Of a DNA stretch of 64,000 bases, positions 1 through 8,952 are shown in pieces. A model generated the notes under the pieces. The model saw only the letters and a program-made list of their open reading frames with translations. It ran no database searches and was not told the DNA's origin. The position numbers were made by a program, and so were the translations under genes. The stretch is from assembly GCF_030345795.1 (NCBI RefSeq), contig NZ_JAUALB010000001.1, positions 1 to 64,000 of the forward strand, in the 5' to 3' direction. How positions within the stretch are numbered: the stretch's first letter is position 1; the number at the start of each line of letters is the position of its first letter. The stretch comes from Micromonospora sp. WMMA1363. Its GTDB lineage: Bacteria > Actinomycetota > Actinomycetes > Mycobacteriales > Micromonosporaceae.

Positions 1-2097
1 GCCGCCGAGAGCGGCTGGCCGACCTTGCAGTTGTCCGGGTAGATCGCCAGCGCCTTGAGGCCGAGCTTCCAGCCCTCGAAGTAGATCCGCTCGACGTCCT
101 CGACGGTGGCCTGCTCAGGCATGTTGACCGTCTGGAGATGGCGCCGGAGATGAACGGCTGGACGGCCGCCATCATCCGCACGTGCCCCATCGGGGCGATC
201 GACCGCTCGCCCATCGCGCAGTCGAAGACCTGGTAGTGCTCCGGCTTGAGACCGGGGGCGTCCACCACGTGGCCGTGGTCGGCGATGTGCTCGACAATCG
301 CCTCGACCTGCTCCTCGGGGTAGCCGAGGCTGCGCAGGGCACGCGGCACGGTCTGGTTGACGATCTGCATCGACCCGCCGCCGACCAGTTTCTTGAACTT
401 GACCAACGCCAGGTCCGGCTCGACGCCGGTGGTGTCACAGTCCATCATCAGGCCGATGGTTCCGGTGGGCGCGAGCACACTGGCCTGCGAGTTCCGCCAG
501 CCGCTCGGTCGCCGACCTTGTTGCCGAGGGTCCACTGCTGGTCGCCTCGCGCTGCACGGCGGTGGCCACGGCGCCCGAGGGCTTGATCTCGTCGTTGGCG
601 GCGGCGTGCTTGCGCATCACCCGCTTGTGCGGCTCGGCGTTGCGGGCGTAGCCGTCGTACGCGCCGACGACGCCGGCCAGCTCGGCCGAGCGGCGGTACG
701 CGGTGCCGGTCATCAGCGAGGTGATCGCCGCGGCCAGCGAGCGGCCCTGCTCCGAGTCGTACGGCAGGCCCGACGCCATCAGCAGTGCGCCGAGGTTGGC
801 GTACCCGATCCCGAGCTGCCGTAGGCGCGGTGGTCTCGCCGATCTTCTCGGTCGGGAAGTCGGCGAAGCAGATCGAGATGTCCATCGCCGTGATGATCAG
901 CTCGACCGACTTGACGAACTTCGCCACCTCGAAGCCACCATCGGCGCGGAGGAACTTCATCAGGTTGAGCGAGGCCAGGTTGCACGAGGAGTTGTCCAGG
1001 TGCAGGTACTCCGAGCACGGGTTCGACGCGGTGATCCGCCCGGTCTCCGGGCAGGTGTGCCAGTCGTTGATGGGTCGTCGTACTGCAGGCCGGGGTCGGC
1101 GCACTCCCAGGCGGCCTGGGACGGTGCGGAAGAGCCGCTTCGCGTCGATCGTGTCGATCACCGCGCCGTCGAGACGGCCGCGCAGGTCGAAACTGCCGTC
1201 GTTCTCCACCGCCGCCATGAACTCGTCGGAGACCCGCACCGAGTTGTTGGCGTTCTGGTACTGCACGCTGACGATGTCGGCACCGCCCAGGTCCATGTCG
1301 AAGCCGGCGTCCCGCAGCGCGCGGATCTTGTTCTCCTCGCGCGCCTTGGTGACGACGAACTCCTCGACGTCCGGGTGGTCGACGTCGAGGATGACCATCT
1401 TGGCCGCACGCCGGGTGGCACCGCCGGACTTGATGGTGCCGGCGGAGGCGTCCGCGCCGCGCATGAAGCTGACCGGGCCGGAGGCGGTGCCGCCGGGGAG
1501 AGAGCAGCTCCTTCGAGGAGCGGATCCGGGACAGGTTGACGCCGGAGCCGGAGCCGCCCTTGAAGATCAGCCCCTCCTCCTTGTACCAGTCCAGGATGGA
1601 ATCCATCGAGTCGTCCACAGAAAGGATGAAACACGCGCTGACCTGCTGCGGCGAGGGCGTGCCCACGTTGAACCAGACCGGCGAGTTGAAGCTGAACACC
1701 TGGTGCAGCAGCATCCAGGTCAGTTCGTGGGCGAAGACCTCGGCGTCGGCCGAGGTGGCAAAGTAGCCGTACTCCTCACCGGCGGTGCGGTAGGTGCGCA
1801 CCACCCGGTCGATCAGCTGCCGCAGCGACCACTCCCCGCTCCGGGTGCCCACCGCGCCCCGGAAGTACTTGGTGGTCACGATATTGGCCGCGTTGACGCT
1901 CCACGACTCCGGGAACTCCACGCCCCGCTGCTCGAAGTTGACCGAGCCGTCCCGCCAGTTCGTCATCACGACGTCCCCGGCGCTCCCACGCGACCTCGTC
2001 GTACGTGGACCCCTTCGGTGGTCCAGACCCGCTCGACCGTCAGCCCCGCCGCCGCCTTGTTCCGTGACCTGCTCGTCGTCACACCGTCCCCCGGCAT
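1..2097 (-). pseudogene. nrdJ: Inverted partial duplicate of nrdJ (class II ribonucleotide reductase), cut by the window edge
   Basis: This is a second copy of the 5' part of nrdJ on the opposite strand, starting at the ATG equivalent to that at 2389. It contains the N-terminal [15 protein letters not shown] segment, the substrate-site Cys region ([11 protein letters not shown]) and the NPCSEY active-site segment, then runs off the left edge near codons for [10 protein letters not shown]. It is split by its own frameshifts, at positions that mostly differ from those in the right-hand copy. Where one copy is broken the other is often intact, so the two together give a better reading of the real gene: AIYRDNCK and EATKQWTLGN can be pieced together this way. 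It is not an independent gene. I read it as an artefactual or unstable fold-back copy. Confidence 0.9.
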
Positions 2098-2209
2098 CTT
2101 GTCCGCCCCTCGTCCGCGCGCCCCGCGCGGTCCGACTGTCTGAAACTGAAACTCAACTGGTACGGCCGGCGCCTCGGCGGCCTCGGCACCCACCCGGGCC
2201 CGGCCGCGG
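1..2209. repeat. Left arm of a 2.2-kb inverted duplication (pairs with about 2277-4488)
   Basis: Read on the complementary strand, this stretch reproduces the end of nrdR and the first two thirds of nrdJ found from 2277 onward. Base 1 pairs with about 4488 and base 2209 with about 2277. The two arms differ mostly by one-base gains or losses in short G/C runs; for example the run before the [10 protein letters not shown] codons has four G here and three in the right arm. The arms enclose a 67-base loop (2210-2276). The join shows GGCCGCGG at 2202-2209 facing CCGCGGCC at 2277-2284. I infer a fold-back (strand-switch) event, more likely in library or assembly than in the cell, because a near-perfect 2.2-kb palindrome is unstable in bacteria. 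Confidence 0.95.
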
Positions 2210-2335
2210 TTCGCCAGCGTCTATCGGTCGTTCGAGTCGCTCGCCGACTTCGAGCGCGAGATCGAGACGCTGCGCGCCGCGGCCCGGCCCGGGTGGGGTG
2301 CCGAGGCCGCCGAGGCGGCCGGCCGTACCAGTTGA
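2207..2335 (+). pseudogene. nrdR: 3' remnant of nrdR, transcriptional repressor of ribonucleotide reductase genes
   Basis: Only the last 42 codons are present. They begin RFASVYRSFESLADFE, which matches the conserved end of the NrdR ATP-cone domain (RFASVYRSFE in the E. coli protein), and end in an alanine-rich tail and TGA. Full NrdR is about 150-170 residues, with an N-terminal zinc ribbon and an ATP cone. Everything upstream has been replaced by the inverted copy of nrdJ, and the break lies exactly at the loop of the palindrome. NrdR binds NrdR boxes and represses nrd operons according to nucleotide status. Its place directly before nrdJ (54-base gap) is the usual arrangement in Streptomyces and relatives, which confirms that the right-hand nrdJ is in its native context. 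Confidence 0.8.
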
Positions 2336-4488
2336 GTTTCAGTTTCAGACAGTCGGCCGCGCGGGCGCGCGGACGAGGGGCGGACAAGATGCCGGGGGAC
2401 GGTGTGACGACGAGCAGGTCACGGAACAAGGCGGCGGCGGGGCTGACGGTCGAGCGGGTCTGGACCACCGAAGGGGTCCACCCGTACGACGAGGTCGCGT
2501 GGGAGCGCCGGGACGTCGTGATGACGAACTGGCGGGACGGCTCGGTCAACTTCGAGCAGCGGGGCGTGGAGTTCCCGGAGTCGTGGAGCGTCAACGCGGC
2601 CAATATCGTGACCACCAAGTACTTCCGGGCGCGGTGGGCACCCCGGAGCGGGAGTGGTCGCTGCGGCAGCTGATCGACCGGGTGGTGCGCACCTACCGCA
2701 CCGCCGGTGAGGAGTACGGCTACTTTGCCACCTCGGCCGACGCCGAGGTCTTCGCCCACGAACTGACCTGGATGCTGCTGCACCAGGTGTTCAGCTTCAA
2801 CTCGCCGGTCTGGTTCAACGTGGGCACGCCCTCGCCGCAGCAGGTCAGCGCGTGTTTCATCCTTTCTGTGGACGACTCGATGGATTCCATCCTGGACTGG
2901 TACAAGGAGGAGGGGCTGATCTTCAAGGGCGGCTCCGGCTCCGGCGTCAACCTGTCCCGGATCCGCTCCTCGAAGGAGCTGCTCTCCTCCGGCGGCACCG
3001 CCTCCGGCCCGGTCAGCTTCATGCGCGGCGCGGACGCCTCCGCCGGCACCATCAAGTCCGGCGGTGCCACCCGGCGTGCGGCAAGATGGTCATCCTCGAC
3101 GTCGACCACCCGGACGTCGAGGAGTTCGTCGTCACCAAGGCGCGCGAGGAGAACAAGATCCGCGCGCTGCGGGACGCCGGCTTCGACATGGACCTGGGCG
3201 GTGCCGACATCGTCAGCGTGCAGTACCAGAACGCCAACAACTCGGTGCGGGTCTCCGACGAGTTCATGGCGGCGGTGGAGAACGACGGCAGTTTCGACCT
3301 GCGCGGCCGTCTCGACGGCGCGGTGATCGACACGATCGACGCGAAGCGGCTCTTCCGCACCGTCTCCCAGGCCGCCTGGGAGTGCGCCGACCCCGGCCTG
3401 CAGTACGACGACACCATCAACGACTGGCACACCTGCCCGGAGACCGGGCGGATCACCGCGTCGAACCCGTGCTCGGAGTACCTGCACCTGGACAACTCCT
3501 CGTGCAACCTGGCCTCGCTCAACCTGATGAAGTTCCTCCGCGCCGATGGTGGCTTCGAGGTGGCGAAGTTCGTCAAGTCGGTCGAGCTGATCATCACGGC
3601 GATGGACATCTCGATCTGCTTCGCCGACTTCCCGACCGAGAAGATCGGCGAGACCACCCGCGCCTACCGGCAGCTCGGGATCGGGTACGCCAACCTCGGC
3701 GCACTGCTGATGGCGTCGGGCCTGCCGTACGACTCGGAGCAGGGCCGCTCGCTGGCCGCGGCGATCACCTCGCTGATGACCGGCACCGCGTACCGCCGCT
3801 CGGCCGAGCTGGCCGGCGTCGTCGGCGCGTACGACGGCTACGCCCGCAACGCCGAGCCGCACAAGCGGTGATGCGCAAGCACGCCGCCGCCAACGACGAG
3901 ATCAAGCCCTCGGGCGCCGTGGCCACCGCCGTGCAGCGCGAGGCGACCAAGCGTGGACCCTCGGCAACAAGGTCGGCGACCGGAGCGGCTGGCGGAACTC
4001 GCAGGCCAGTGTGCTCGCGCCCACCGGAACCATCGGCCTGATGATGGACTGTGACACCACCGGCGTCGAGCCGGACCTGGCGTTGGTCAAGTTCAAGAAA
4101 CTGGTCGGCGGCGGGTCGATGCAGATCGTCAACCAGACCGTGCCGCGTGCCCTGCGCAGCCTCGCTACCCCGAGGAGCAGGTCGAGGCGATTGTCGAGCA
4201 CATCGCCGACCACGGCCACGTGGTGGACGCCCCCGGTCTCAAGCCGGAGCACTACCAGGTCTTCGACTGCGCGATGGCGAGCGGTCCGATCGCCCCGATG
4301 GGGCACGTGCGGATGATGGCGGCCGTCCAGCCGTTCATCTCCGGCGCCATCTCCAAGACGGTCAACATGCCTGAGCCGGCCACCGTCGAGGACGTCGAGC
4401 GGATCTACTTCGAGGGCTGGAAGCTCGGCCTCAAGGCGCTGGCGATCTACGGGACAACTGCAAGGTCGGCCAGCCGCTCTCGGCGGCG
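2277..4488. repeat. Right arm of the 2.2-kb inverted duplication
   Basis: This is the native-orientation arm, continuous with the rest of nrdJ. It pairs base for base with 1-2209 read in reverse, apart from scattered single-base indels. The duplicated block includes the alanine-rich tail of nrdR, the nrdR-nrdJ spacer and most of nrdJ. Confidence 0.95.
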
Positions 4489-5255
4489 AAGAAGAAGTCG
4501 GCGGAGCCGGAGCCGACGGCCGTGGTCGAGAAGGTCGTGGAGAAGGTCGTCGAGTACCACCCGGTGCGCAGGCGGCTGCCGAAGAAGCGGCCGTCGGAGA
4601 CCATCTCCTTCTCGGTCGGCGGCGCCGAGGGCTACCTCACCGCCTCGTCGTACCCGGACGACGGTCTCGGCGAGGTCTTCCTCAAGATGTCGAAGCAGGG
4701 CTCGACCCTGGCCGGGGTGATGGACGCCTTCTCGGTGGCCATCTCCATCGGTCTCCAGTACGGCGTCCCGCTGGAGACGTACGTCAGCAAGTTCACCAAC
4801 ATGCGCTTCGAGCCGGCCGGCATGACCGACGATCCGGACGTGCGGATGGCGGCCTCGGTGATGGACTACATCTTCCGTCGCCTGGCCCTGGACTTCCTGC
4901 CGTACGAGCGCCGCGGGGAGCTGGGCATCTTCACCGCCAAGGAGCGGGCGGCCCAGTTGGCGGCGAGGCGGAGGCGGAGGCGAACGGCGCGGACCTCACC
5001 GCGATGGCCGCCTCCGCCCCGGTCGAGGCGTCCGCCGAGCCGAAGACCGGCCCGGTCGCCCAGCCGGCGCAGGAAATCGCCGACGTCGCCGCAGCCAAGC
5101 CGGCGCCCTCGGTCGGCTCGAGCACCGAGCTGCTGGAGGCGGTGATCGGCAAGGCCGCCGACGCGCCGCTCTGCTTCACCTGCGGTACGAAGATGCGCCC
5201 GGCCGGTAGCTGCTACGTCTGCGAGGGCTGCGGCAGCACCAGCGGCTGCAGCTGA
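2389..5255 (+). CDS. nrdJ: Vitamin B12-dependent (class II) ribonucleoside-diphosphate reductase, frameshifted
   Basis: Class II ribonucleotide reductases use adenosylcobalamin to start radical chemistry that turns ribonucleotides into deoxyribonucleotides, with or without oxygen. Pieced together across frames, the protein reads from [18 protein letters not shown] through [15 protein letters not shown], the substrate-site Cys in [11 protein letters not shown], the [15 protein letters not shown] active-site region, and a C-terminal tail with a four-Cys zinc-ribbon-like end ([20 protein letters not shown]). Length is about 955 codons, normal for the actinobacterial family. The frame breaks near 2630, 3083, 3869, 3952, 4166, 4452 and 4962, mostly one missing base in a G/C-rich run. 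The left arm restores several of these, so they are probably sequence errors and the gene is probably intact. Any B12 riboswitch would lie upstream of nrdR, which this window does not contain. Confidence 0.95.
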
Positions 5256-5266
5256 CGTAGGAGCAA

Positions 5267-5298
5267 CGAGCCCCGGGCATTACCAACGCCGGGGCTCG
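5267..5298 (+). terminator. Stem-loop terminator after nrdJ
   Basis: A perfect 10-base-pair stem (CGAGCCCCGG / CCGGGGCTCG) with a 12-base loop starts 12 bases after the nrdJ stop. There is no U-tract, which is common for actinobacterial terminators. Confidence 0.75.
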
Positions 5299-5322
5299 TG
5301 AGTCGGTACGCACCCGTCCAGA

Positions 5323-5604
5323 ATGTGGCGAGACGGACCTGGAGTGCCCGCGCGACCACCTGGTGTTTCCTCGGCGGTCACTCGTGAACACACAGAACAC
5401 GGTTCGTCCAGTGTGGACCGGCGATGGGTGCACATCGGGCCGGGGCCCAGCGCGGCCCGGTGCGAGGAACTGTCGGCGGTGTTCGACGGAAGCGCGGTCT
5501 CGCTGGCGCTCCACCTGGATCCCATCTGGTGTCGGCCGCCGAGGACCGGGACCTGGGCGCCGACCGGGTTGCTGCACCGGCGCTTCCTGTGCCGGATCCG
5601 GTGA
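5323..5604 (+). CDS. Possible small hypothetical protein, probably frameshifted
   Basis: The stretch between the nrdJ terminator and asparaginase holds no recognised gene. This frame has strongly GC-rich third positions from about 5413 onward (peptide RRWVHIGPGPSAARCEEL), which is what real genes here look like. From about 5525 the coding signal seems to move to another frame (SAAEDRDLGADRVAA, then MSGDEWFHHRDGS) and may continue towards 5700. I infer a short protein of about 100-130 residues broken by one indel. No family is recognised and the start is uncertain, as the first 30 codons have poor third-position bias. It may equally be non-coding spacer. Confidence 0.25.
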   Translation: MWRDGPGVPARPPGVSSAVTREHTEHGSSSVDRRWVHIGPGPSAARCEELSAVFDGSAVSLALHLDPIWCRPPRTGTWAPTGLLHRRFLCRIR

Positions 5605-5750
5605 GCCGCATGTCCGGTGACGAGTGGTTCCACCACCGCGACGGGTCGCACGAGGGGTCCCGCCGGATCCTGACTACGACCAGCAGCGACCTGGGCGCGG
5701 CGGTATGTTTCTGTGGGCCGTTACCGGGAACGGCGGACGGGAGGCCCGGC

Positions 5751-6737
5751 GTGTCCATCACCTGTTTGCCCTGGGCGGCACCATCGCGATGGGCGATGCG
5801 GGCCAGGACGGGCGGGAGTGCTACCCCGGCTGACCGGCGCGGACCTGACCGCCGCCGTGCCCGGCCTGGCGGATCTCGGCGAGCCGCTGGACGTCCGGGA
5901 CGTTCTCGCGGTGCCCAGCGCGAACCTCACGTATCGGCATGTGCTGGACCTGGTCGACGCCGCGTCGCGGGCGGTGGCCGCGGGCGCGGTCGGCGTGGTC
6001 GTCACCCAGGGCACCGACACGCTGGAGGAGTCGGCCTTCTGGCCGACCTGCTCTGGCCGCACGCCGCCCCACTGGTCTTCACCGGCGCGATGCGCAACCC
6101 CACCCTGGCCGGAGCGGACGGGCCGGCGAACCTGCTCGCCGCCGCGCGGGTGGCCGCCGCGCCCGCCGCCCGGGACCTCGGCGTGCTGGTCACGCTCAAC
6201 GACGATGTCCACGCCGCCCGTTGGGTACGCAAGACGCACAGCACCAGCACCGCCACCTTCGTCTCCCCCGACGTCGGTCCGATCGGGCTCGTGGTCGAGG
6301 AGGAGGTGCGGGTGTTGGCCCGGCCCGAGCGGCGGGAACCACTGCCGCCGGTCGACCCGACCCGGCTGGGCGCCACCCGGGTCGCACTGCACACCGCGAC
6401 CCTCGACGACGACGGCGGGCTGCTCGGCGGTCTCGCCGGAACCCACCACGGGCTGGTGGTCGCCGGCTTCGGCGTCGGGCACGTGCCGGGTGCGCTGGCC
6501 CCGATGCTCGGCGCCCTGGCCGCGCAGATCCCGGTGGTGCTCACCTCCCGATCCGGGGCTGGATCGGTACTGCGGCACACGTACGGCGCGGTCGGCTCGG
6601 AGTCCGATCTGCAACGACGTGGGCTGCTGAACGGCGGGATGCTCGACCCGTACAAGGCGAAGGTCCTGCTCCGGCTGCTGCTCGCGGCCGGCGTGGATCG
6701 GCCAGCCATCGCCGCCACCCTCGCCCGGCACGGGTGA
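5751..6737 (+). CDS. ansA: L-asparaginase, frameshifted
   Basis: This enzyme hydrolyses asparagine to aspartate and ammonia. The family signatures are present: FALGGTIAMG near the N-terminus carries the first catalytic Thr, and VVVTQGTDTLEE carries the second Thr-Asp pair. RNPTLAGADGPANLL and the C-terminal GGMLDPYKAK helix region also fit. About 330 residues is normal. The GTG start is fixed by GGGAGG six bases upstream and by the MSIHLFALGG reading, which needs one C restored near 5757. Two further shifts lie near 5820 and 6045. No signal peptide is seen, so a cytoplasmic enzyme is likely. The indels match the error pattern of this end of the window, so I treat the gene as real rather than dead. 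Confidence 0.88.
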   Translation: MSITCLPWAAPSRWAMRARTGGSATPADRRGPDRRRARPGGSRRAAGRPGRSRGAQREPHVSACAGPGRRRVAGGGRGRGRRGRHPGHRHAGGVGLLADLLWPHAAPLVFTGAMRNPTLAGADGPANLLAAARVAAAPAARDLGVLVTLNDDVHAARWVRKTHSTSTATFVSPDVGPIGLVVEEEVRVLARPERREPLPPVDPTRLGATRVALHTATLDDDGGLLGGLAGTHHGLVVAGFGVGHVPGALAPMLGALAAQIPVVLTSRSGAGSVLRHTYGAVGSESDLQRRGLLNGGMLDPYKAKVLLRLLLAAGVDRPAIAATLARHG

Positions 6738-6759
6738 GCGCCGTCCTCGGACTGCTCAG

Positions 6760-6999
6760 GTGACCGGCGAGCGACGAGCGCTGGCGCACCGGCCGCTGAC
6801 CGATCCGCACCCGTCCCGGCTTCCGCTCGATCACCCCGACCGGTCGCGGATCCTCGCCGCGCACACGGCCGCCCTGACCAACGGCGGGGTCGGCTACCCC
6901 GATCCGGCGACGGGTCTCTTCGTCCTCAGTGCCGGCTTCCTCGCCCGCCGCGGCACCTGCTGCGGCCGAGGCTGCCGCCACTGTCCGTACGTCGACTGA
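6760..6999 (+). CDS. DUF5522 family small Cys-rich protein
   Basis: This 79-residue protein ends in CCGRGCRHCPYVD, the Cys/His cluster typical of the DUF5522 family, whose function is unknown. The four Cys and one His could bind a metal; this is inference. The N-terminal half is Arg/Pro/His-rich and contains PDRSRILAAHTAAL. It starts at GTG 22 bases after the asparaginase stop and is probably co-transcribed with that gene. A stem-loop follows. Confidence 0.75.
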   Translation: MTGERRALAHRPLTDPHPSRLPLDHPDRSRILAAHTAALTNGGVGYPDPATGLFVLSAGFLARRGTCCGRGCRHCPYVD

Positions 7000-7038
7000 A
7001 CCCGCCACCCAGCGGCGATCGTGCACTGCTGGTCCCTG

Positions 7039-7059
7039 ACCTGCCGGCTTGCGGCAGGT
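7039..7059. terminator. Bidirectional terminator between DUF5522 and ideR
   Basis: An 8-base-pair perfect stem (ACCTGCCG / CGGCAGGT) with a 5-base loop lies between two convergent genes. Confidence 0.6.
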
Positions 7060-7114
7060 ACTCCGGGCGGGAAGTGCAAACTCGACGAGGTGGGCGCGGG
7101 CCGGCGGAGTGGGA

Positions 7115-7804
7115 TCAGCTGGCAGCGACGAAGACCCGGGAGGCGACTTCGCGGGGGAGGCGGACGCGGTCGCCGGAGCGGTCGATCGACACCCCGTCCC
7201 GCTCCTGGGCGACGGTCACCGTCGCGCCCGGGTCGACTCCGGCGGCGTGCAGCTGGCGCAGCACGTCCGCGTTGGTCTGCACACTTTCGCAGATCCGCCG
7301 GACCACGACGGGGCCGGACAGACCGGGGAACACCAGGTTGCGCTCACCCTCCGCCGGTTCGGCCTCGGCCGGGCTCGCCGAGCCCAGCTCCGCCAAGCCC
7401 GGGATCGGGTTGCCGTAGGGCGAGCGGGTGGGGCGGTTGAGCAGGTCGTACACCCGCTTCTCCACCGCGTCGCTCATCACGTGCTCCCACCGGCAGGCCT
7501 CCTCGTGAGCCTCCTCGTAGGGCATCCCGATGACGTTGACCAGCAGCAGCTCGGCCAGCCGGTGCTTGCGCATCACGGAGACCGCCGTGCTGCGCCCGGC
7601 CGGGGTGAGGGCCAGGTGCCGGTCGCCCTCGACGGTGAGCAGGCCGTCCCGCTCCATCCGCGCGACGGTCTGGCTGACGGTGGGGCCGCTCTGCCGCAGT
7701 CGCTCGGCGATCCGGGCGCGCAGCGGCGGAACCCCCTCCTCCTCGAGTTCGAGGATGGTGCGCAGGTACATCTCGGTCGTGTCGACAAGATCATGTTTGG
7801 CCAT
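7115..7804 (-). CDS. ideR: Iron-dependent repressor, DtxR/IdeR family
   Basis: This is a metal-responsive DNA-binding regulator that, with Fe(II) bound, represses siderophore and iron-uptake genes and activates iron storage. The 229-residue protein has the N-terminal winged helix (DLVDTTEMYLRTILELEEEG, then SGPTVSQTVARMERDG as recognition region), the dimer domain with metal ligands, and a C-terminal SH3-like domain. By alignment with diphtheria DtxR the ligands Met10, His79, Glu83, His98, Cys102, Glu105 and His106 all appear conserved (TTEMYL, MRKHRLAE, AHEEACRWEHVMSD). The ATG at 7804 is preferred over upstream GTG because AAGAGG sits 8 bases before it. It is divergent from the sulfurtransferase gene. 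sigB lies nearby, as in mycobacteria where sigB and ideR adjoin. Confidence 0.93.
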   Translation of the reverse strand: MAKHDLVDTTEMYLRTILELEEEGVPPLRARIAERLRQSGPTVSQTVARMERDGLLTVEGDRHLALTPAGRSTAVSVMRKHRLAELLLVNVIGMPYEEAHEEACRWEHVMSDAVEKRVYDLLNRPTRSPYGNPIPGLAELGSASPAEAEPAEGERNLVFPGLSGPVVVRRICESVQTNADVLRQLHAAGVDPGATVTVAQERDGVSIDRSGDRVRLPREVASRVFVAAS

Positions 7805-7960
7805 CGCTACCACCTCTTCCCGGAGGCAACTACGCCCTCACTCGAGTCGACCGAATCATGTTTCACGGCAGCCCTCCGGTGATCGATACTACCCCGAGTA
7901 ACGGCGAACGGCCGACGCCGAACCGCCCGGCGGATACCCCGATGGTGTTGACTGGACATC

Positions 7961-8830
7961 ATGTCCGGCACCGAGGATCTGCTGGTCGAGGTCGACCGGC
8001 TCGCCGCCGAACTCGACGGCGTCACCCGCCCACCCTGCTCGACGTCCGCTGGCGCCTGACCGGCCCGCCCGGCCGGGCCGACTACGCCGCCGGCCACCTG
8101 CCCGGCGCGGTCTTCGTCGACCTGGACACCGACCTGTGCGGGCCGCCGGGGGCCGCCGGCCGGCACCCGCTGCCGGACCCCGCCGCGCTCCAGGCCGCGC
8201 TGCGGGCCGCCGGAGTCCGGGCCGGACACCCGGTCGTGGTGTACGACGGCGGCGACGGCATGTCCGCCGCCCGAGCCTGGTGGACGCTGCGCTGGGCGGG
8301 CCACCGAAAGGTCCGCCTGCTGCACGGCGGCTGGCCAGCCTGGGTCGCGGCGGGCCTGCCCATCTCCACCGAGGCACCCGTCCCGCCGCCCGGCGACGTC
8401 GAGGTGCACCCCGGTGCGCTGCCGGTGCTCGACGCGGCCGGGGCCGCCCGGCTCGCCGCGGCCGGCGACGGCGCCCTCGTGGACGTCCGGGCGGGGGCCC
8501 GCTACCGGGGCGACCGAGCCGATCGACCCGGTCGCCGGGCACGTGCCGGGCGCGGCGAACCTGCCCGCACCGGAGTACGTCGCCGAGGGCCGGTTCCCGG
8601 CGGCCGACGCGTTGCAGCGGCGGTTCGCCGCCGCCGGGGTGGTCGCCGGCCAGCCGGTCGGCGCGTACTGCGGGTCCGGTGTCACCGCCGCGCAGGCGGT
8701 CCTCGCCCTGCACCTGGCCGGTCGCCCGGACGCCGCGCTGTACGTCGGGTCGTGGAGCAACTGGGTCGCCGACCCGTCTCGCCCGGTGGCGGTGGGGGAG
8801 CAGCCCGCCGGGTCCGCGCCGTCGGCGTGA
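7961..8830 (+). CDS. sseA: Sulfurtransferase with two rhodanese domains, frameshifted
   Basis: Thiosulfate or 3-mercaptopyruvate sulfurtransferases move sulfur from a donor to cyanide or another thiophile. The first rhodanese domain (TLLDVRWRL to [10 protein letters not shown]) has Asp-Gly where the catalytic Cys would be ([14 protein letters not shown]), as usual for the inactive half. The second carries the active-site loop AYCGSGVTA with the catalytic Cys. Total length is about 290 residues. Frame breaks near 8028 (after DGVTRP) and 8512 (before [14 protein letters not shown]) look like single-base losses. The loop sequence CGSGVT is closer to the mercaptopyruvate/thiosulfate group than to Cdc25-like rhodaneses, but substrate cannot be decided from sequence. 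Confidence 0.88.
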
Positions 8831-8952
8831 GCGCCCGGCACCGGCGGCGGGCCAAAACCGGTGCGGCGCACGGCCGTCGGCCGGCGACGCCACCGACCTG
8901 AGCGACGCGTGCCGTGGGTCACCGCACAAGATTCTCGTGCGACGATGGGCCC

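Noticed and set aside
2336..2388. Cobalamin riboswitch controlling nrdJ
   Set aside because: The nrdR-nrdJ spacer is only about 53 bases, too short. Such an element would lie upstream of nrdR, which is missing.
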